Source: Acidipropionibacterium virtanenii
GTDB lineage: Bacteria > Actinomycetota > Actinomycetes > Propionibacteriales > Propionibacteriaceae
Direction of reading: 5' to 3'
DNA: 64,000 bases
Assembly (NCBI RefSeq): GCF_003325455.1
Contig: NZ_CP025198.1
Coordinates: 1,426,001-1,490,000, forward strand
Numbering within the stretch: position 1 is the first letter of the stretch; every line of letters starts with the position of its first letter. The notes below the pieces were generated by a model. The model was given only the letters and a program-made list of their open reading frames with translations. It searched no databases and was not told where the DNA came from. The position numbers and the translations under genes are program-made. Below are positions 9,709-17,768 of the stretch, one piece after another.

Positions 9709-10152
9709 ATGACCAACCCCCGCGTGGCCAAACTGGCCGATCAGATCAAGGTCGTCGTGGCCGGCACCCTCGAGCGCCGGGTCAAGGATCCCCGCCTCGG
9801 ATTCGTCACCATCACCGACGTCCGTCTCACCGGGGACTCCCGCGAGGCGACCCTCTTCTACACGGCGATGGGATCCGAGGCCGAGCAGGCCTCGACCGCG
9901 GCCGCCCTGGAATCCGCGAGGGGGATGCTGCGCTCCACCGTCGGCAAGCGGCTGGGGCTGCGCTACGCGCCCACCCTCGCCTTCGTCCGCGACGCCTCCG
10001 CCGAGACCGCCAAGTCCCTCGAGGACCTGCTCGCCCGTGCGGCGGCCTCGGACGCCGAGGTGGCCCGCCAGGCCGTCGGCGCCACCCATGCGGGCGACGC
10101 CGACCCTTACCGCCACCGCGAGGACGAGGAGTCCCAGGACGCGGAGTCCTGA
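9709..10152 (+). CDS. rbfA: Ribosome-binding factor A
   Basis: RbfA is a KH-like 30S assembly and 16S maturation factor. The 147-residue product starts [19 protein letters not shown] and contains [18 protein letters not shown] and [14 protein letters not shown], all family signatures. An Asp/Glu-rich tail follows. AGGAGCTAGGAG provides the ribosome site. A TAATCT hexamer at 9648-9653 is a possible -10. The gene is separated from infB by the kinase gene and from truB by the polyol island. Its stop touches the stop of the convergent dehydrogenase gene (TGA|TCA). Confidence 0.95.
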   Translation: MTNPRVAKLADQIKVVVAGTLERRVKDPRLGFVTITDVRLTGDSREATLFYTAMGSEAEQASTAAALESARGMLRSTVGKRLGLRYAPTLAFVRDASAETAKSLEDLLARAAASDAEVARQAVGATHAGDADPYRHREDEESQDAES

Positions 10153-11529
10153 TCAGGTCCACAGACCTCCGGGGGAGAAGACCTCGTCGACGATGTCGGT
10201 GAACCAGCCGGCCTCGCGGGCGACGTCCAGGACGGTGTATCGGGACCGGTAGTACATGGCCTTGGGGAAGGTGGCCTTGACGTCGGCCGCGGTCAGTCCG
10301 ATGTCCTCGGGCGTGCTGGGGGTGCCGGCCAGCTGGAGCTGGCGCTTGAAGTCGCCGGCGTCGACCAGCTGGGACCTCAGCCGGGGCAGGGTCTGGGGCC
10401 AGGAGTCGACGAGGCGCTGGAGTCGGGCGGCGAGCTGGTCGGGGTCGACGTATTTGACGCGGGTCTCGGCGACGGCGTGGTCGGCCAGGGCCCCGTCGAA
10501 GCGGGTGCGGATGTCGGCCTCCACGGCCTCCCAGGTGGGCCAGGCGGCCACGGCGGCGTCGACGTCCAGGCCGGACAGGTCGCGTTCCAGGAACTTCTGG
10601 TAGAAGGCGAGCATCGCCAGGGTGCCGATGGCGACCTTGAAGCCGTGGGACAGGGGCGGGTCCTGGTCGGCGCCCAGGTGGGCCAGTTCCCAGATGTGGG
10701 AGAAGTAGTGTTCGGCGCCGGAGGCCGGGCGGGTGCCGTTGTAGACCTGCATGGCCAGGCCCGAGAGGATCAGCCCCTCGACCAGGCCGCTGTAGGCGTC
10801 GGGGTTCCCGGCGGCCAGCTCGGCCGGGCGGGCCAGGGCGTCGCCGACGCCGGTCTGGACGAGCTGCCAGACGTGATCGTCCATGGCTTCGACGCCGGCG
10901 GCGTCGGCCAGGATCCAGTCGGCGCCGCCGGGGATCTTGGCGGCGAGGTCGCCGTAGCCGGAGGCGGTCATGGCGCCGGGTGCGGCGGCGGCGATGTCGA
11001 GGTCGAAGATGACCGCCTGGGGGGCGACGCAGTTCATGGTGATCTTGACGCCGTTGTCGGAGATGGGGGCGCCGGCGCCGGTGTAGCCGTCCATGGAGGC
11101 GGCGGTGCCGATGACGGCGTAGCGGCGTCCCAGGTCCTTGGCGGCGAGTTTGACCAGGTCGTTCACGGTGCCCGATCCGACGGCCAGGGGGACCACCGGT
11201 GCGCCGACGGCGCGGTCGCGGTCCTGGAGTGTGGTGGCGATGGTGCGGGCGTTGTCCAGGGAGGCGTAGAGGGTGGGGTGGGCCGGGAAGATCAGAGGAT
11301 CGGCCAGCGGTATCCCGGCGTCCTGCAAGCTGGTGTGGGCGAGGTGCCCGGCGGCGTCCCAGGTGCGCTGATCGGCGATGATCATGACCGGTAGGGGGGT
11401 GCCGTCCAGGCTGCGGGCCAGGGACTCGGCGAGGATCTGCCCTGTCCGATTGATGACGCCGCGTCCGACCGCGACGTGGTCGGTGTCCCCGGCTCCTGCC
11501 AGGGCCTTGGCGATGATGTCGTCACTCAT
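10153..11529 (-). CDS. AraM / sn-glycerol-1-phosphate dehydrogenase-like, iron-containing-alcohol-dehydrogenase fold
   Basis: The 458-residue enzyme has the dehydroquinate-synthase/glycerol-dehydrogenase fold of the AraM/EgsA group. VGSGTVNDLVKLAA binds the dinucleotide, GTAASMDGYTGAGAPI and ASGYGDLAAKIPGGADW are the family core, and GAEHYFSHIWE plus LSHGFKVAIG carry metal-binding histidines. Known AraM proteins reduce DHAP to sn-glycerol-1-phosphate. In a polyol operon the substrate could instead be a related keto compound such as dihydroxyacetone (inference). It is last in the operon; its ATG overlaps the end of the HPr-like gene by eight bases, with AAAGGAC upstream. Confidence 0.85.
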   Translation of the reverse strand: MSDDIIAKALAGAGDTDHVAVGRGVINRTGQILAESLARSLDGTPLPVMIIADQRTWDAAGHLAHTSLQDAGIPLADPLIFPAHPTLYASLDNARTIATTLQDRDRAVGAPVVPLAVGSGTVNDLVKLAAKDLGRRYAVIGTAASMDGYTGAGAPISDNGVKITMNCVAPQAVIFDLDIAAAAPGAMTASGYGDLAAKIPGGADWILADAAGVEAMDDHVWQLVQTGVGDALARPAELAAGNPDAYSGLVEGLILSGLAMQVYNGTRPASGAEHYFSHIWELAHLGADQDPPLSHGFKVAIGTLAMLAFYQKFLERDLSGLDVDAAVAAWPTWEAVEADIRTRFDGALADHAVAETRVKYVDPDQLAARLQRLVDSWPQTLPRLRSQLVDAGDFKRQLQLAGTPSTPEDIGLTAADVKATFPKAMYYRSRYTVLDVAREAGWFTDIVDEVFSPGGLWT

Positions 11530-11806
11530 GTCCGAGTGTCCTTTCGTCGTGGGAGCCGGATCGCAGGAAGGACCCGATCTCCTCGAGGGCCGCGGCCTCA
11601 TCGGGGCCGTCGGCCAGTAGTTCAACGGTCTGGCCGTAGTCGATGTCCAGACCCAGCAGGTCCGCCAGCCGGGTGAGGCTGGCGGTCCCGCCGGAGGTGC
11701 GGACGAACACGCTGGAGGAGTACCGGGAGGCCAGCAGGACCGCCTGGGCGGCGATCCTGGCATGGATTCCGGCGGGCTGCCCGATCCGTAGCGAGATGCG
11801 GATCAC
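11522..11806 (-). CDS. HPr-family phosphocarrier protein of the polyol PTS operon
   Basis: This 94-residue protein is HPr-sized and keeps the phosphorylatable histidine in AGIHARIAAQAV (HPr usually has GLHARPAA; Ile replaces the Pro). A Ser in GTASLTRLADLLGL may correspond to regulatory Ser46. GQTVEL and the final helix also fit HPr. Its GTG start overlaps the EIIA stop (GTGA) and its end overlaps the AraM-like gene, so all three are coupled. It is probably a dedicated or accessory phosphocarrier for this operon, separate from the general HPr expected elsewhere on the chromosome. Confidence 0.8.
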   Translation of the reverse strand: MIRISLRIGQPAGIHARIAAQAVLLASRYSSSVFVRTSGGTASLTRLADLLGLDIDYGQTVELLADGPDEAAALEEIGSFLRSGSHDERTLGHE

Positions 11807-12171
11807 GCCGACTCGATCGCGATCGTGCTGCCCTCCCCGAGGGAGGGCAGATCACCGTCGGCGCTCACGTGGATGGCCCCCGACAGGCGGGGCTCGCCGG
11901 CCCCGTCGAAGACCAGGGTCACATGGCCCAGTGCGTCCAGGTTCTTCTGCGCCACGTTGCCGATAGCAGTGATCGGGAAGCGGGCCCCGTCCAGCACCAG
12001 GGCGTCACCGATACCGATGGCGGCGGTGCTGGTGGCTGGCGGCAGTGCGTAGCAGAAATCCCTCAGCTCGTCGGGGGCCTGGTCCCCGAAGGTCACCAGC
12101 ATGCGCTCGGAGAGGAATGAGGCGGCCTCGGGGCCCACGGAGCGGACAGTGTTGGCATAGATGACGGTCAT
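11803..12171 (-). CDS. srlB: PTS glucitol/sorbitol-specific EIIA component, lacking the expected active-site His
   Basis: The 122-residue protein aligns end to end with E. coli SrlB: MTVIY at the start, APDELRDFC, PITAIGNVAQKNLDALGHVTL and IHV near the end. SrlB is phosphorylated on His43 in CFIHCHG. Here the ungapped equivalent is CYALPPA, with Leu at 43 and Pro at 45, and I found no histidine before residue 83. The two histidines left (GHVTL and AIHV) are conserved in SrlB but are not its active site. The protein may therefore be unable to relay phosphate in the usual way. It lies between EIIB-C and the HPr-like gene. Confidence 0.85.
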   Translation of the reverse strand: MTVIYANTVRSVGPEAASFLSERMLVTFGDQAPDELRDFCYALPPATSTAAIGIGDALVLDGARFPITAIGNVAQKNLDALGHVTLVFDGAGEPRLSGAIHVSADGDLPSLGEGSTIAIESA

Positions 12172-12205
12172 GGAAGCTCCAATTCTCGACGTATGTCAGA
12201 TAATG

Positions 12206-13273
12206 TCAGGATGCGGTCGAGTACAGGCCGATACTGGCGAGCCAGGCGATGGCCACGCGCGGCGCCCCGTTGAGGAATCTGGAGTACAGCACCGACGGCA
12301 CGCCGATCTCGATCGTCTCGGGCTTGGCCTCGCTGAGGCCCATCCCGACCGGGATGAAGTCGCAGGCGTTCTGGGTGTTGATGGCGAACAGGGCCGGCAG
12401 CGCCAGGCTCGGATGGATATTGCCCTTGCCGATCTCCACGCCGATGAGGGTGCCGATGATCTGCCCGATCACCGCGCCGGGCCCCAGCAGCGGGGACAGG
12501 AAAGGTATCGAGCAGATGAGACCGAGCACGATGAGGCCGATCCCATTGCCGGCAAGCGGCGTCAGGAGTTTGGAGAACCAGTTCCCGAAGCCCGAGGCGT
12601 TGATGACGCCGATGAGCATCGCCACGAAACCCATGAACGGGATGATGGTCGTGAGCATGGTCTGCACGGCGTCGCGGGCCGCCTGGAAGAACACAGAGAT
12701 GACGTGACCGGCACCCAGGCCGATCTTCTCCATCAGCGACTTGTTCTTCTTGGCCGCCACCGTCTCGGAAATCTTCTTGTCGGTGGACCACTCGCCCTGG
12801 ACGGTGCCGGCGGTCCCGGCCTTGGCGCCGTCGTCGGTGGCCTGAACGGCGGCCTCCGGTGCCGCGGCGGTAACGGTCGCGGCGTCGCCGGCCAGCTCGA
12901 CCTGATCGGGCCCGACCGCCGAGACATAGATGGTCTCGTTGATGTACTTGGCCATCGGGCCGGTCTTGCCGGTCGGCATGATGTTGATGGTGGGAATGCC
13001 CTTGCGCGGGTAGATGCCGCAGCGCAAGGTGCCCCCGCAGTCGATGACGACGGCCATCATCTGCTCATCGGGCACCGAGGTCTGGAACCCGTTGACGGCC
13101 TCGGCCCCAGTGAGCTCGACGATCCGGTCGACCACCTCCGGGCGCATACCGCCGCCGACGATGTAGACCAGCTTGTTCTTCTCCGCGCTGGGAACGATGG
13201 TCAGCGGCCCGCCATAGCCGCCCGAACCACGCGAGACCTTGATGGCGTGATAGGTCACTTCTTCATTGCTCAT
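12206..13273 (-). CDS. srlE: PTS glucitol/sorbitol-specific EIIB-EIIC2 component
   Basis: The 355-residue protein has a cytoplasmic EIIB domain (about 1-125) with [20 protein letters not shown], which holds the conserved cysteines of the family, then an Ala/Thr-rich linker (about 130-170). A membrane domain (about 200-345) follows with [18 protein letters not shown] and [17 protein letters not shown]. The split of the transporter into SrlA (EIIC1) and SrlE (EIIB-C2) is the same as in E. coli. The ATG at 13273 ([13 protein letters not shown]) starts five bases after the srlA stop; longer readings run into srlA. It takes up and phosphorylates a hexitol, presumably sorbitol. Confidence 0.92.
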   Translation of the reverse strand: MSNEEVTYHAIKVSRGSGGYGGPLTIVPSAEKNKLVYIVGGGMRPEVVDRIVELTGAEAVNGFQTSVPDEQMMAVVIDCGGTLRCGIYPRKGIPTINIMPTGKTGPMAKYINETIYVSAVGPDQVELAGDAATVTAAAPEAAVQATDDGAKAGTAGTVQGEWSTDKKISETVAAKKNKSLMEKIGLGAGHVISVFFQAARDAVQTMLTTIIPFMGFVAMLIGVINASGFGNWFSKLLTPLAGNGIGLIVLGLICSIPFLSPLLGPGAVIGQIIGTLIGVEIGKGNIHPSLALPALFAINTQNACDFIPVGMGLSEAKPETIEIGVPSVLYSRFLNGAPRVAIAWLASIGLYSTAS

Positions 13274-13278
13274 TGTTC

Positions 13279-13857
13279 TCAGACCTTCGCCATCTGGTTG
13301 ACGTGAATGATCTCGCCGTCCATGGCCTTGGGCAGGATGATCCCTTGCTGCTTGCTGACATAGCGGGTTGTCAGCTCCGTGATCCAGCCGCCCACGAAGT
13401 TGAGCAGCGCGCCCACCAGCAGGTACCGGATGGCCAGTGGCCCGGTCGGCAGTCCCAGCTTGGTGATGCCTTGGGCGATGCCCAGCCAGATGAACAGCTC
13501 GGCCGGATTGATGTGGGGGAACACGCCATTGCTGGTGTGACAGAACTGTGCGGTGGCGGCGTAGTAGCTGGGCTTGTACCGCTCCGGCAGGAACCGCCCC
13601 AGGGTGAACACCGCGGGATTGCACAGCATGAACGCGCCAACGAAGGGCAGCAGCAGATAGCGGCTGACGACGTTGTTGCCCGCCTTCTGGGCGAAACTGT
13701 TGATCCGCTCCTCCCCGATGAGCTGGATGAGTGAATTCATGGCGATGAGCAGCATGAGCACCAGAGGCACGATGCTGCCCATCCATCCGATGAAGGTCTT
13801 CGAGCCTTCCTGGAACAGGCCGATGAACCACTCAGCGGCCGTGACCACATAATGCAT
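13279..13857 (-). CDS. srlA: PTS glucitol/sorbitol-specific EIIC component
   Basis: This 192-residue membrane protein matches Srl[62 protein letters not shown] and [12 protein letters not shown]. It forms the transmembrane channel with the C-terminal half of SrlE. The ATG at 13857 has AGGAAGCC upstream. It starts 90 bases after the GutM-like gene ends; that gap shows no clear hairpin, so the two are probably co-transcribed. Confidence 0.93.
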   Translation of the reverse strand: MHYVVTAAEWFIGLFQEGSKTFIGWMGSIVPLVLMLLIAMNSLIQLIGEERINSFAQKAGNNVVSRYLLLPFVGAFMLCNPAVFTLGRFLPERYKPSYYAATAQFCHTSNGVFPHINPAELFIWLGIAQGITKLGLPTGPLAIRYLLVGALLNFVGGWITELTTRYVSKQQGIILPKAMDGEIIHVNQMAKV

Positions 13858-13947
13858 GGTCGGCTTCCTTTCTTGTGGGTTGCTGCGAAATGGCGTGACG
13901 CCACCGCGCCCCCGGGTCCGGGGTGCTTTTCCGCAGGAGAATGGGGG

Positions 13948-14463
13948 TCAGTCCGTGACGAGGGGCTTGCGGCGCCGCACTGTGCGGACGGTCGTGGCCC
14001 GGCCAGGGACGGGAGTGGGTGCCTGGCGGCGCCCGACCTTGGCGTCGACGCGGTTGATGATCTTCATCAGTGGGGTCGGCGGTTCGACGGGGATGCCGCC
14101 GGCCTCGACAGTGAGGTAGTTGTCCCGGGCGTTGGCCACGGCCTTGCGCATGCTGGCAGACATCCGGATCGGGGCCGGGTCGAGCTCGCTGACGGCTTGA
14201 CCGTCGAAGGTGCCGAGATCCTTGAACCGGGTCCACACGGTGATGCCGGTCATGGCCCGGCCGGTGACGACCAGCCCGTCGGCGTCGATGAGGAACATCA
14301 CGATGGCCCCGGAGGTCAGTGCGTTCTTCTGCTTGCCGATCACCACCCGGCCGCGGCGGCGCAGCGCAGAGTAGACGCTGGAGAAGTTCTTCATCTGCCG
14401 CATGGACAAGAAAGCGTTGACGGCGTAGATGACGGCCACGGCGGCAAGGACGGTCCAGAACAC
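13948..14463 (-). CDS. srlM: GutM-like glucitol operon activator protein
   Basis: The 171-residue protein begins with a membrane helix (MFWTVLAAVAVIYAVNAFLS) and continues FSSVYSALRRRGRVVIGKQK, typical of the SrlM/GutM family that activates glucitol operons. In E. coli the protein has about 119 residues. The extra C-terminal stretch here is basic (RRQAPTPVPGRATTVRTVRRRK) and could contact nucleic acid or lipid heads; that is inference. It starts eleven bases after the PRD regulator, and the pairing of both types of regulator is as in E. coli srlM-srlR and Gram-positive gutM-gutR. Confidence 0.82.
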   Translation of the reverse strand: MFWTVLAAVAVIYAVNAFLSMRQMKNFSSVYSALRRRGRVVIGKQKNALTSGAIVMFLIDADGLVVTGRAMTGITVWTRFKDLGTFDGQAVSELDPAPIRMSASMRKAVANARDNYLTVEAGGIPVEPPTPLMKIINRVDAKVGRRQAPTPVPGRATTVRTVRRRKPLVTD

Positions 14464-14474
14464 GATGACTCCTG

Positions 14475-16391
14475 TCAGTGGTTCCGATGGGAGGGATGAT
14501 TGGCCATGAACCAGAACAGTTGTTCGTGGCTGGTGATGCGGCTCAGCGAGGTGAGCCGGTCGGAATCTGAGGCGAGCCGGATGATCTCGTCGTAGACGTC
14601 GATGAGGATGGTGTCGTCGTAGTCCTGCTTGTCGGGGACACCCATCAGGAAGACGGCCTTGACTCCCGGCGCGCCGTCCGCATGCGGGACAACGGCCATC
14701 GCGAAGACGATCCGGTCAGCGCCAGGGAGGGTGGCGTGGGGAAAGCCGACTTGATCGTCCAGCAGCATCGAGGCGTCACGTTCCCGCAGCTGCAACGCCT
14801 CGCGGAAGGCCCTCCCGACCAGTCCCAGTTCCTCGAGCCGGTCGACCAGGGCCTCGGTGGCCTGCCGGTAACTGGTTCCCGGGGCCAGGGCGAGAAACCG
14901 GTCGGCGTCGAGCATGGAGGCAAGAAAGGAGGATCCGAGTCCTCGCAGAGGCAGGTCCGCGTGGCGGGAGAGCCGGATCAGGGAGAGCTGGCTCATCAGC
15001 TCGTCCGGGTCGAACACGGCGCCGAGCTCGATGGCCGGTGCGCTGACGTCGATGTCACTGCCATCCATGGCGCCTGGGGTGGCAACGATCAGATCGGCGG
15101 CTTCCAGAGCAACGGGATCGAGCTGATCGGCCGACATCATTGCGTACTTGGTGCCGTCCGGCAGCGCTTTGCTGAGCTGGATCCGCAGCAGGTGGCCGGA
15201 GACGCGTCCGGCTGCGGTGACGATGACCACCCGCAGGTGGGTGCGCAGCCTGCTCTGGTAGGTGTCCAGGAAGACCTGGTGGTAGCCGGCCATCAGACTG
15301 ACCTCCGGATCGCTGATCTGAAGGCCGGTGCGATCCTCGATCACATCCCGACTGATCTCGGCCATTCTGTAGGCGACTGGGTACTGGCCACGGATGTCGG
15401 CGACGGCGGTGTCGTCCATGCGGATGCGGAAACGCATCCGGTTGAGCATGAAACTGAGATGGTGGCAGAATTCGTCGGCCAGCTGTTCGGTGTCCAGCCG
15501 GATGCCCATCACCTGCGCGATCCGTTCGAAGACGGCGTCGGCCAGCTGGGGAATGTCCTCGGCGGCCGGGAAGAGTTGCCGTCCGGTGAGGTCGTCCGGG
15601 GTCCGCATCCCGGCGACCGCCATGGTCATGAAGAGCTGCTCGTCCCGGGGGAAGCCGGAACGGACCAGCGGGGAGACGGCGTCGAGCAGGGTGATGGCGA
15701 AGTCGTGGGCGGCAGTGCCGCTCAGCTGGGCGAACTCCGGGGGCAGGCTGTTGATCGGGTGACCCGAGAGATACCTGTCCAGGGTGATCGTGAGCCAGCG
15801 CCGTACCGTGCGCCGGGAGATGGTGTTGAGGTGCTTGCTGGTGCTGATGGTGTTGATGAGCTCGGTGATCTCATCGCCCAGTGGGTACTCGTCGCACGCG
15901 ACGTCGGCGTAGTGCGTGAGCCCGGCCATCCTCAGGTTCAGCTCGGCGCCGCTGAGGCGCAGGCCCTCGTTCGGACGGCCTGTGATGGTCACGTCGTGGG
16001 CCGACAGAGTCTCGCGCACCGATGCCAGGTCCGCCGCAACGGTGCTGCGGGAGACCGACAGCGTGCCGGCAAGATCCTCGATCCGTACCGGCCCGGGGGA
16101 TCGCAGCAGCTCGCAGTAGATGAGTGCGTGGCGGCGCGCGGGATCGTTGAGCGATTCGTCTGCGGCCATCAGGTGATCGCGGATCTCCCCGTAGCGGTGC
16201 GCATCGACGATATACAGGCGGTAGCGGCCGTGCTCCAGCCGGATCGACGCCGCACTGGCGAGCAGGTCGTTGAGCTTCGCGACAGAGTTCGCGATGCTGC
16301 GCCGCCCGAGGTCGAGCCGGTCGGCGAGTCCCTCCGGGGTGGCCGTGAGCGCGGTCTCCAACTGCCGCAGGATCATGGTCTCGCGGTTCAT
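14475..16391 (-). CDS. gutR: PRD-containing transcriptional activator of the polyol operon (GutR/MtlR type)
   Basis: The 638-residue regulator has two N-terminal winged-helix segments (about 1-65 and 85-150), PRD1 (about 170-268), PRD2 (about 270-385, with FCHHLSFML), an EIIB-Gat-like domain (about 387-475) and an EIIA-like domain (about 480-636) with GFPHATLP, the phosphorylatable His. In this family phosphorylation of PRDs and EIIA-like domains couples transcription to PTS flux. The EIIB-like domain starts VVIVTAAGRVSGHLL and contains no cysteine, so that site cannot be used. It is first in the minus-strand operon and has GGGAGGTGAG upstream. It probably acts on the divergent region 16392-16597. 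Confidence 0.9.
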   Translation of the reverse strand: MNRETMILRQLETALTATPEGLADRLDLGRRSIANSVAKLNDLLASAASIRLEHGRYRLYIVDAHRYGEIRDHLMAADESLNDPARRHALIYCELLRSPGPVRIEDLAGTLSVSRSTVAADLASVRETLSAHDVTITGRPNEGLRLSGAELNLRMAGLTHYADVACDEYPLGDEITELINTISTSKHLNTISRRTVRRWLTITLDRYLSGHPINSLPPEFAQLSGTAAHDFAITLLDAVSPLVRSGFPRDEQLFMTMAVAGMRTPDDLTGRQLFPAAEDIPQLADAVFERIAQVMGIRLDTEQLADEFCHHLSFMLNRMRFRIRMDDTAVADIRGQYPVAYRMAEISRDVIEDRTGLQISDPEVSLMAGYHQVFLDTYQSRLRTHLRVVIVTAAGRVSGHLLRIQLSKALPDGTKYAMMSADQLDPVALEAADLIVATPGAMDGSDIDVSAPAIELGAVFDPDELMSQLSLIRLSRHADLPLRGLGSSFLASMLDADRFLALAPGTSYRQATEALVDRLEELGLVGRAFREALQLRERDASMLLDDQVGFPHATLPGADRIVFAMAVVPHADGAPGVKAVFLMGVPDKQDYDDTILIDVYDEIIRLASDSDRLTSLSRITSHEQLFWFMANHPSHRNH

Positions 16392-16597
16392 CCGCCCTCA
16401 CCTCCCGATATCCGTGTCGTACTTCGTTGGTGCCGACCGGAAGAAGATAACAGCGGCGTCTGTAGAAACAGCACCGTAGTCGGTTCAGTCGTTTTCTGAC
16501 TGCTGGAAAGACGCCGGATCATTGCTCCGGACATCACCCGGAGCCCCGGGACGATAATGAAAGACGTGTCGTACTGGACCGTCGAAGGAGCCGACCG
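16392..16597. promoter_or_regulatory. Divergent regulatory region, gutR operon / SDR-aldolase operon
   Basis: This 206-base gap holds both promoters of the polyol island. It contains two copies of CGTGTCGTAC (16413-16422 and 16565-16574) and two inverted repeats: CAGTC-N7-GACTG (16486-16502) and GCTCCGG-N7-CCGGAGC (16524-16544). GATAAT (16553-16558) is a likely -10 for the SDR gene. TATCTT on the minus strand (16449-16444) is a likely -10 for gutR. The repeats are candidate GutR sites. Confidence 0.55.
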
Positions 16598-17728
16598 ATG
16601 ACTGACACCGATCACGACCGTCAGGGTGATAGCGACCGAACACTGATCGCTGCTCTGGCTCCGGCCCTGCGAGGAGCGCTGGCCGTCGGCGGGACGCCGC
16701 CCACGATCACCAGCGTCCCCGGCTCGGCCGGCTCGGCCGGTTCCGGACGCATCCTGGTGATCGAAGACGTCTCCCCGGATCCGCAGGACTGCGCCGGTGC
16801 AGTCGTCAGGAGGGTCCGCGAGTACCTCGAGGCGCAGGGCGTCCCCGAGCGCATCATCATTCCAGGAAGGGCGGAGTTCATCCCTGAGTTCGCCATCGCG
16901 GCCGGCCGGATGGCGGGCAAGGTCGTCGTCGTCACAGGGGCGGCGCAGGGTTTCGGCTTCGGCATCGCGCAGGGGATGGCGCAGATGGGCGCCCATGTCG
17001 TGGTGGCCGACATCAACGGTGAGGCCGCGGGCACCGCCGCAGCCCGGATCCAGGAGGGCTGTCCGTCCAGCAGGATCATCGCCGTGACCATGAATGTCGC
17101 CGATCTCGAGTCGACCAGGAGTGCGGTGGCCGAGGTCGTCGCCACCTTCGGCGGCCTGGATCTCTATGTCAGCAACGCGGGCGTGGTACGAGCCGGAGGA
17201 GTGATGGAGCAGGACCTGCGGGACTTCGACATGGTGACCCAGGTCAACTACCGGGGATACCTCATCGGCGTCAAGTCGGTGGCCCCTGTGATGGCGGCCC
17301 AGCACGCTGCGAATCCCGAGCTGTGGTACGACATCGTGGAAGTCAACTCCAAGTCCGGTCTGGAGGGCTCGAAACGCAATTTCGCGTACTCGGGCAGCAA
17401 GTTCGGGGGGATCGGTCTCACTCAGTCATTCGCCCTCGAGCTGGTCGACAGCGGCATCAAGGTGAATGCCGTCTGCCCGGGAAATTTCTTGGACGGGCCC
17501 TTGTGGCAGGATCCGGAGAATGGACTTCTGATCCAGTATCTGCGTGCCGGAAAAGTGCCTGGAGCACGGACCACTGACGATGTCCTGAAGTATTATCAGG
17601 CCAAGGTACCGATCGGCCGAGGATGCCTCCCCGAAGATCTTCTCAAAGCCATCTGCTACGCCGTGGAGCAGCAGTACGAGACCGGTCAGGCGATCCCCGT
17701 GACCGGCGGGCAGACGATGCTGAACTGA
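16598..17728 (+). CDS. SDR-family sorbitol-6-phosphate 2-dehydrogenase-like enzyme with N-terminal extension
   Basis: The last 270 residues of this 376-residue protein are a classical short-chain dehydrogenase: VVVTGAAQGFGFGIA (NAD binding), VSNAGVV, NSKSGLEGSKRNFAYSGSKFG (catalytic Ser, Tyr-x3-Lys) and VCPGNFLDGPLW. The context implies oxidation of sorbitol-6-phosphate to fructose-6-phosphate. The first 105 residues are not SDR sequence; they hold a Gly/Ser/Ala-rich stretch and IEDVSPDPQDCAGAVVRRVR. The start is well supported by GAAGGAGCCGACCG before ATG 16598, so the extension is probably real. It is first in a two-gene plus-strand operon. Confidence 0.82.
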   Translation: MTDTDHDRQGDSDRTLIAALAPALRGALAVGGTPPTITSVPGSAGSAGSGRILVIEDVSPDPQDCAGAVVRRVREYLEAQGVPERIIIPGRAEFIPEFAIAAGRMAGKVVVVTGAAQGFGFGIAQGMAQMGAHVVVADINGEAAGTAAARIQEGCPSSRIIAVTMNVADLESTRSAVAEVVATFGGLDLYVSNAGVVRAGGVMEQDLRDFDMVTQVNYRGYLIGVKSVAPVMAAQHAANPELWYDIVEVNSKSGLEGSKRNFAYSGSKFGGIGLTQSFALELVDSGIKVNAVCPGNFLDGPLWQDPENGLLIQYLRAGKVPGARTTDDVLKYYQAKVPIGRGCLPEDLLKAICYAVEQQYETGQAIPVTGGQTMLN

Positions 17729-17768
17729 ATGTGCTGAACATCTCGATATGAACAGAAGGAGAAGTGTC

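Noticed and set aside
11530-11763. Upstream extension of the AraM-like frame
   Set aside because: It overlaps the HPr-like gene in another frame. The HPr signature and overlapping start/stop codons show that the HPr gene is real, and the enzyme starts at 11529.
13274-13831. Upstream extension of the srlE reading frame
   Set aside because: The open frame continues through srlA, but the sequence is out-of-frame srlA. The EIIB homology begins exactly at ATG 13273.
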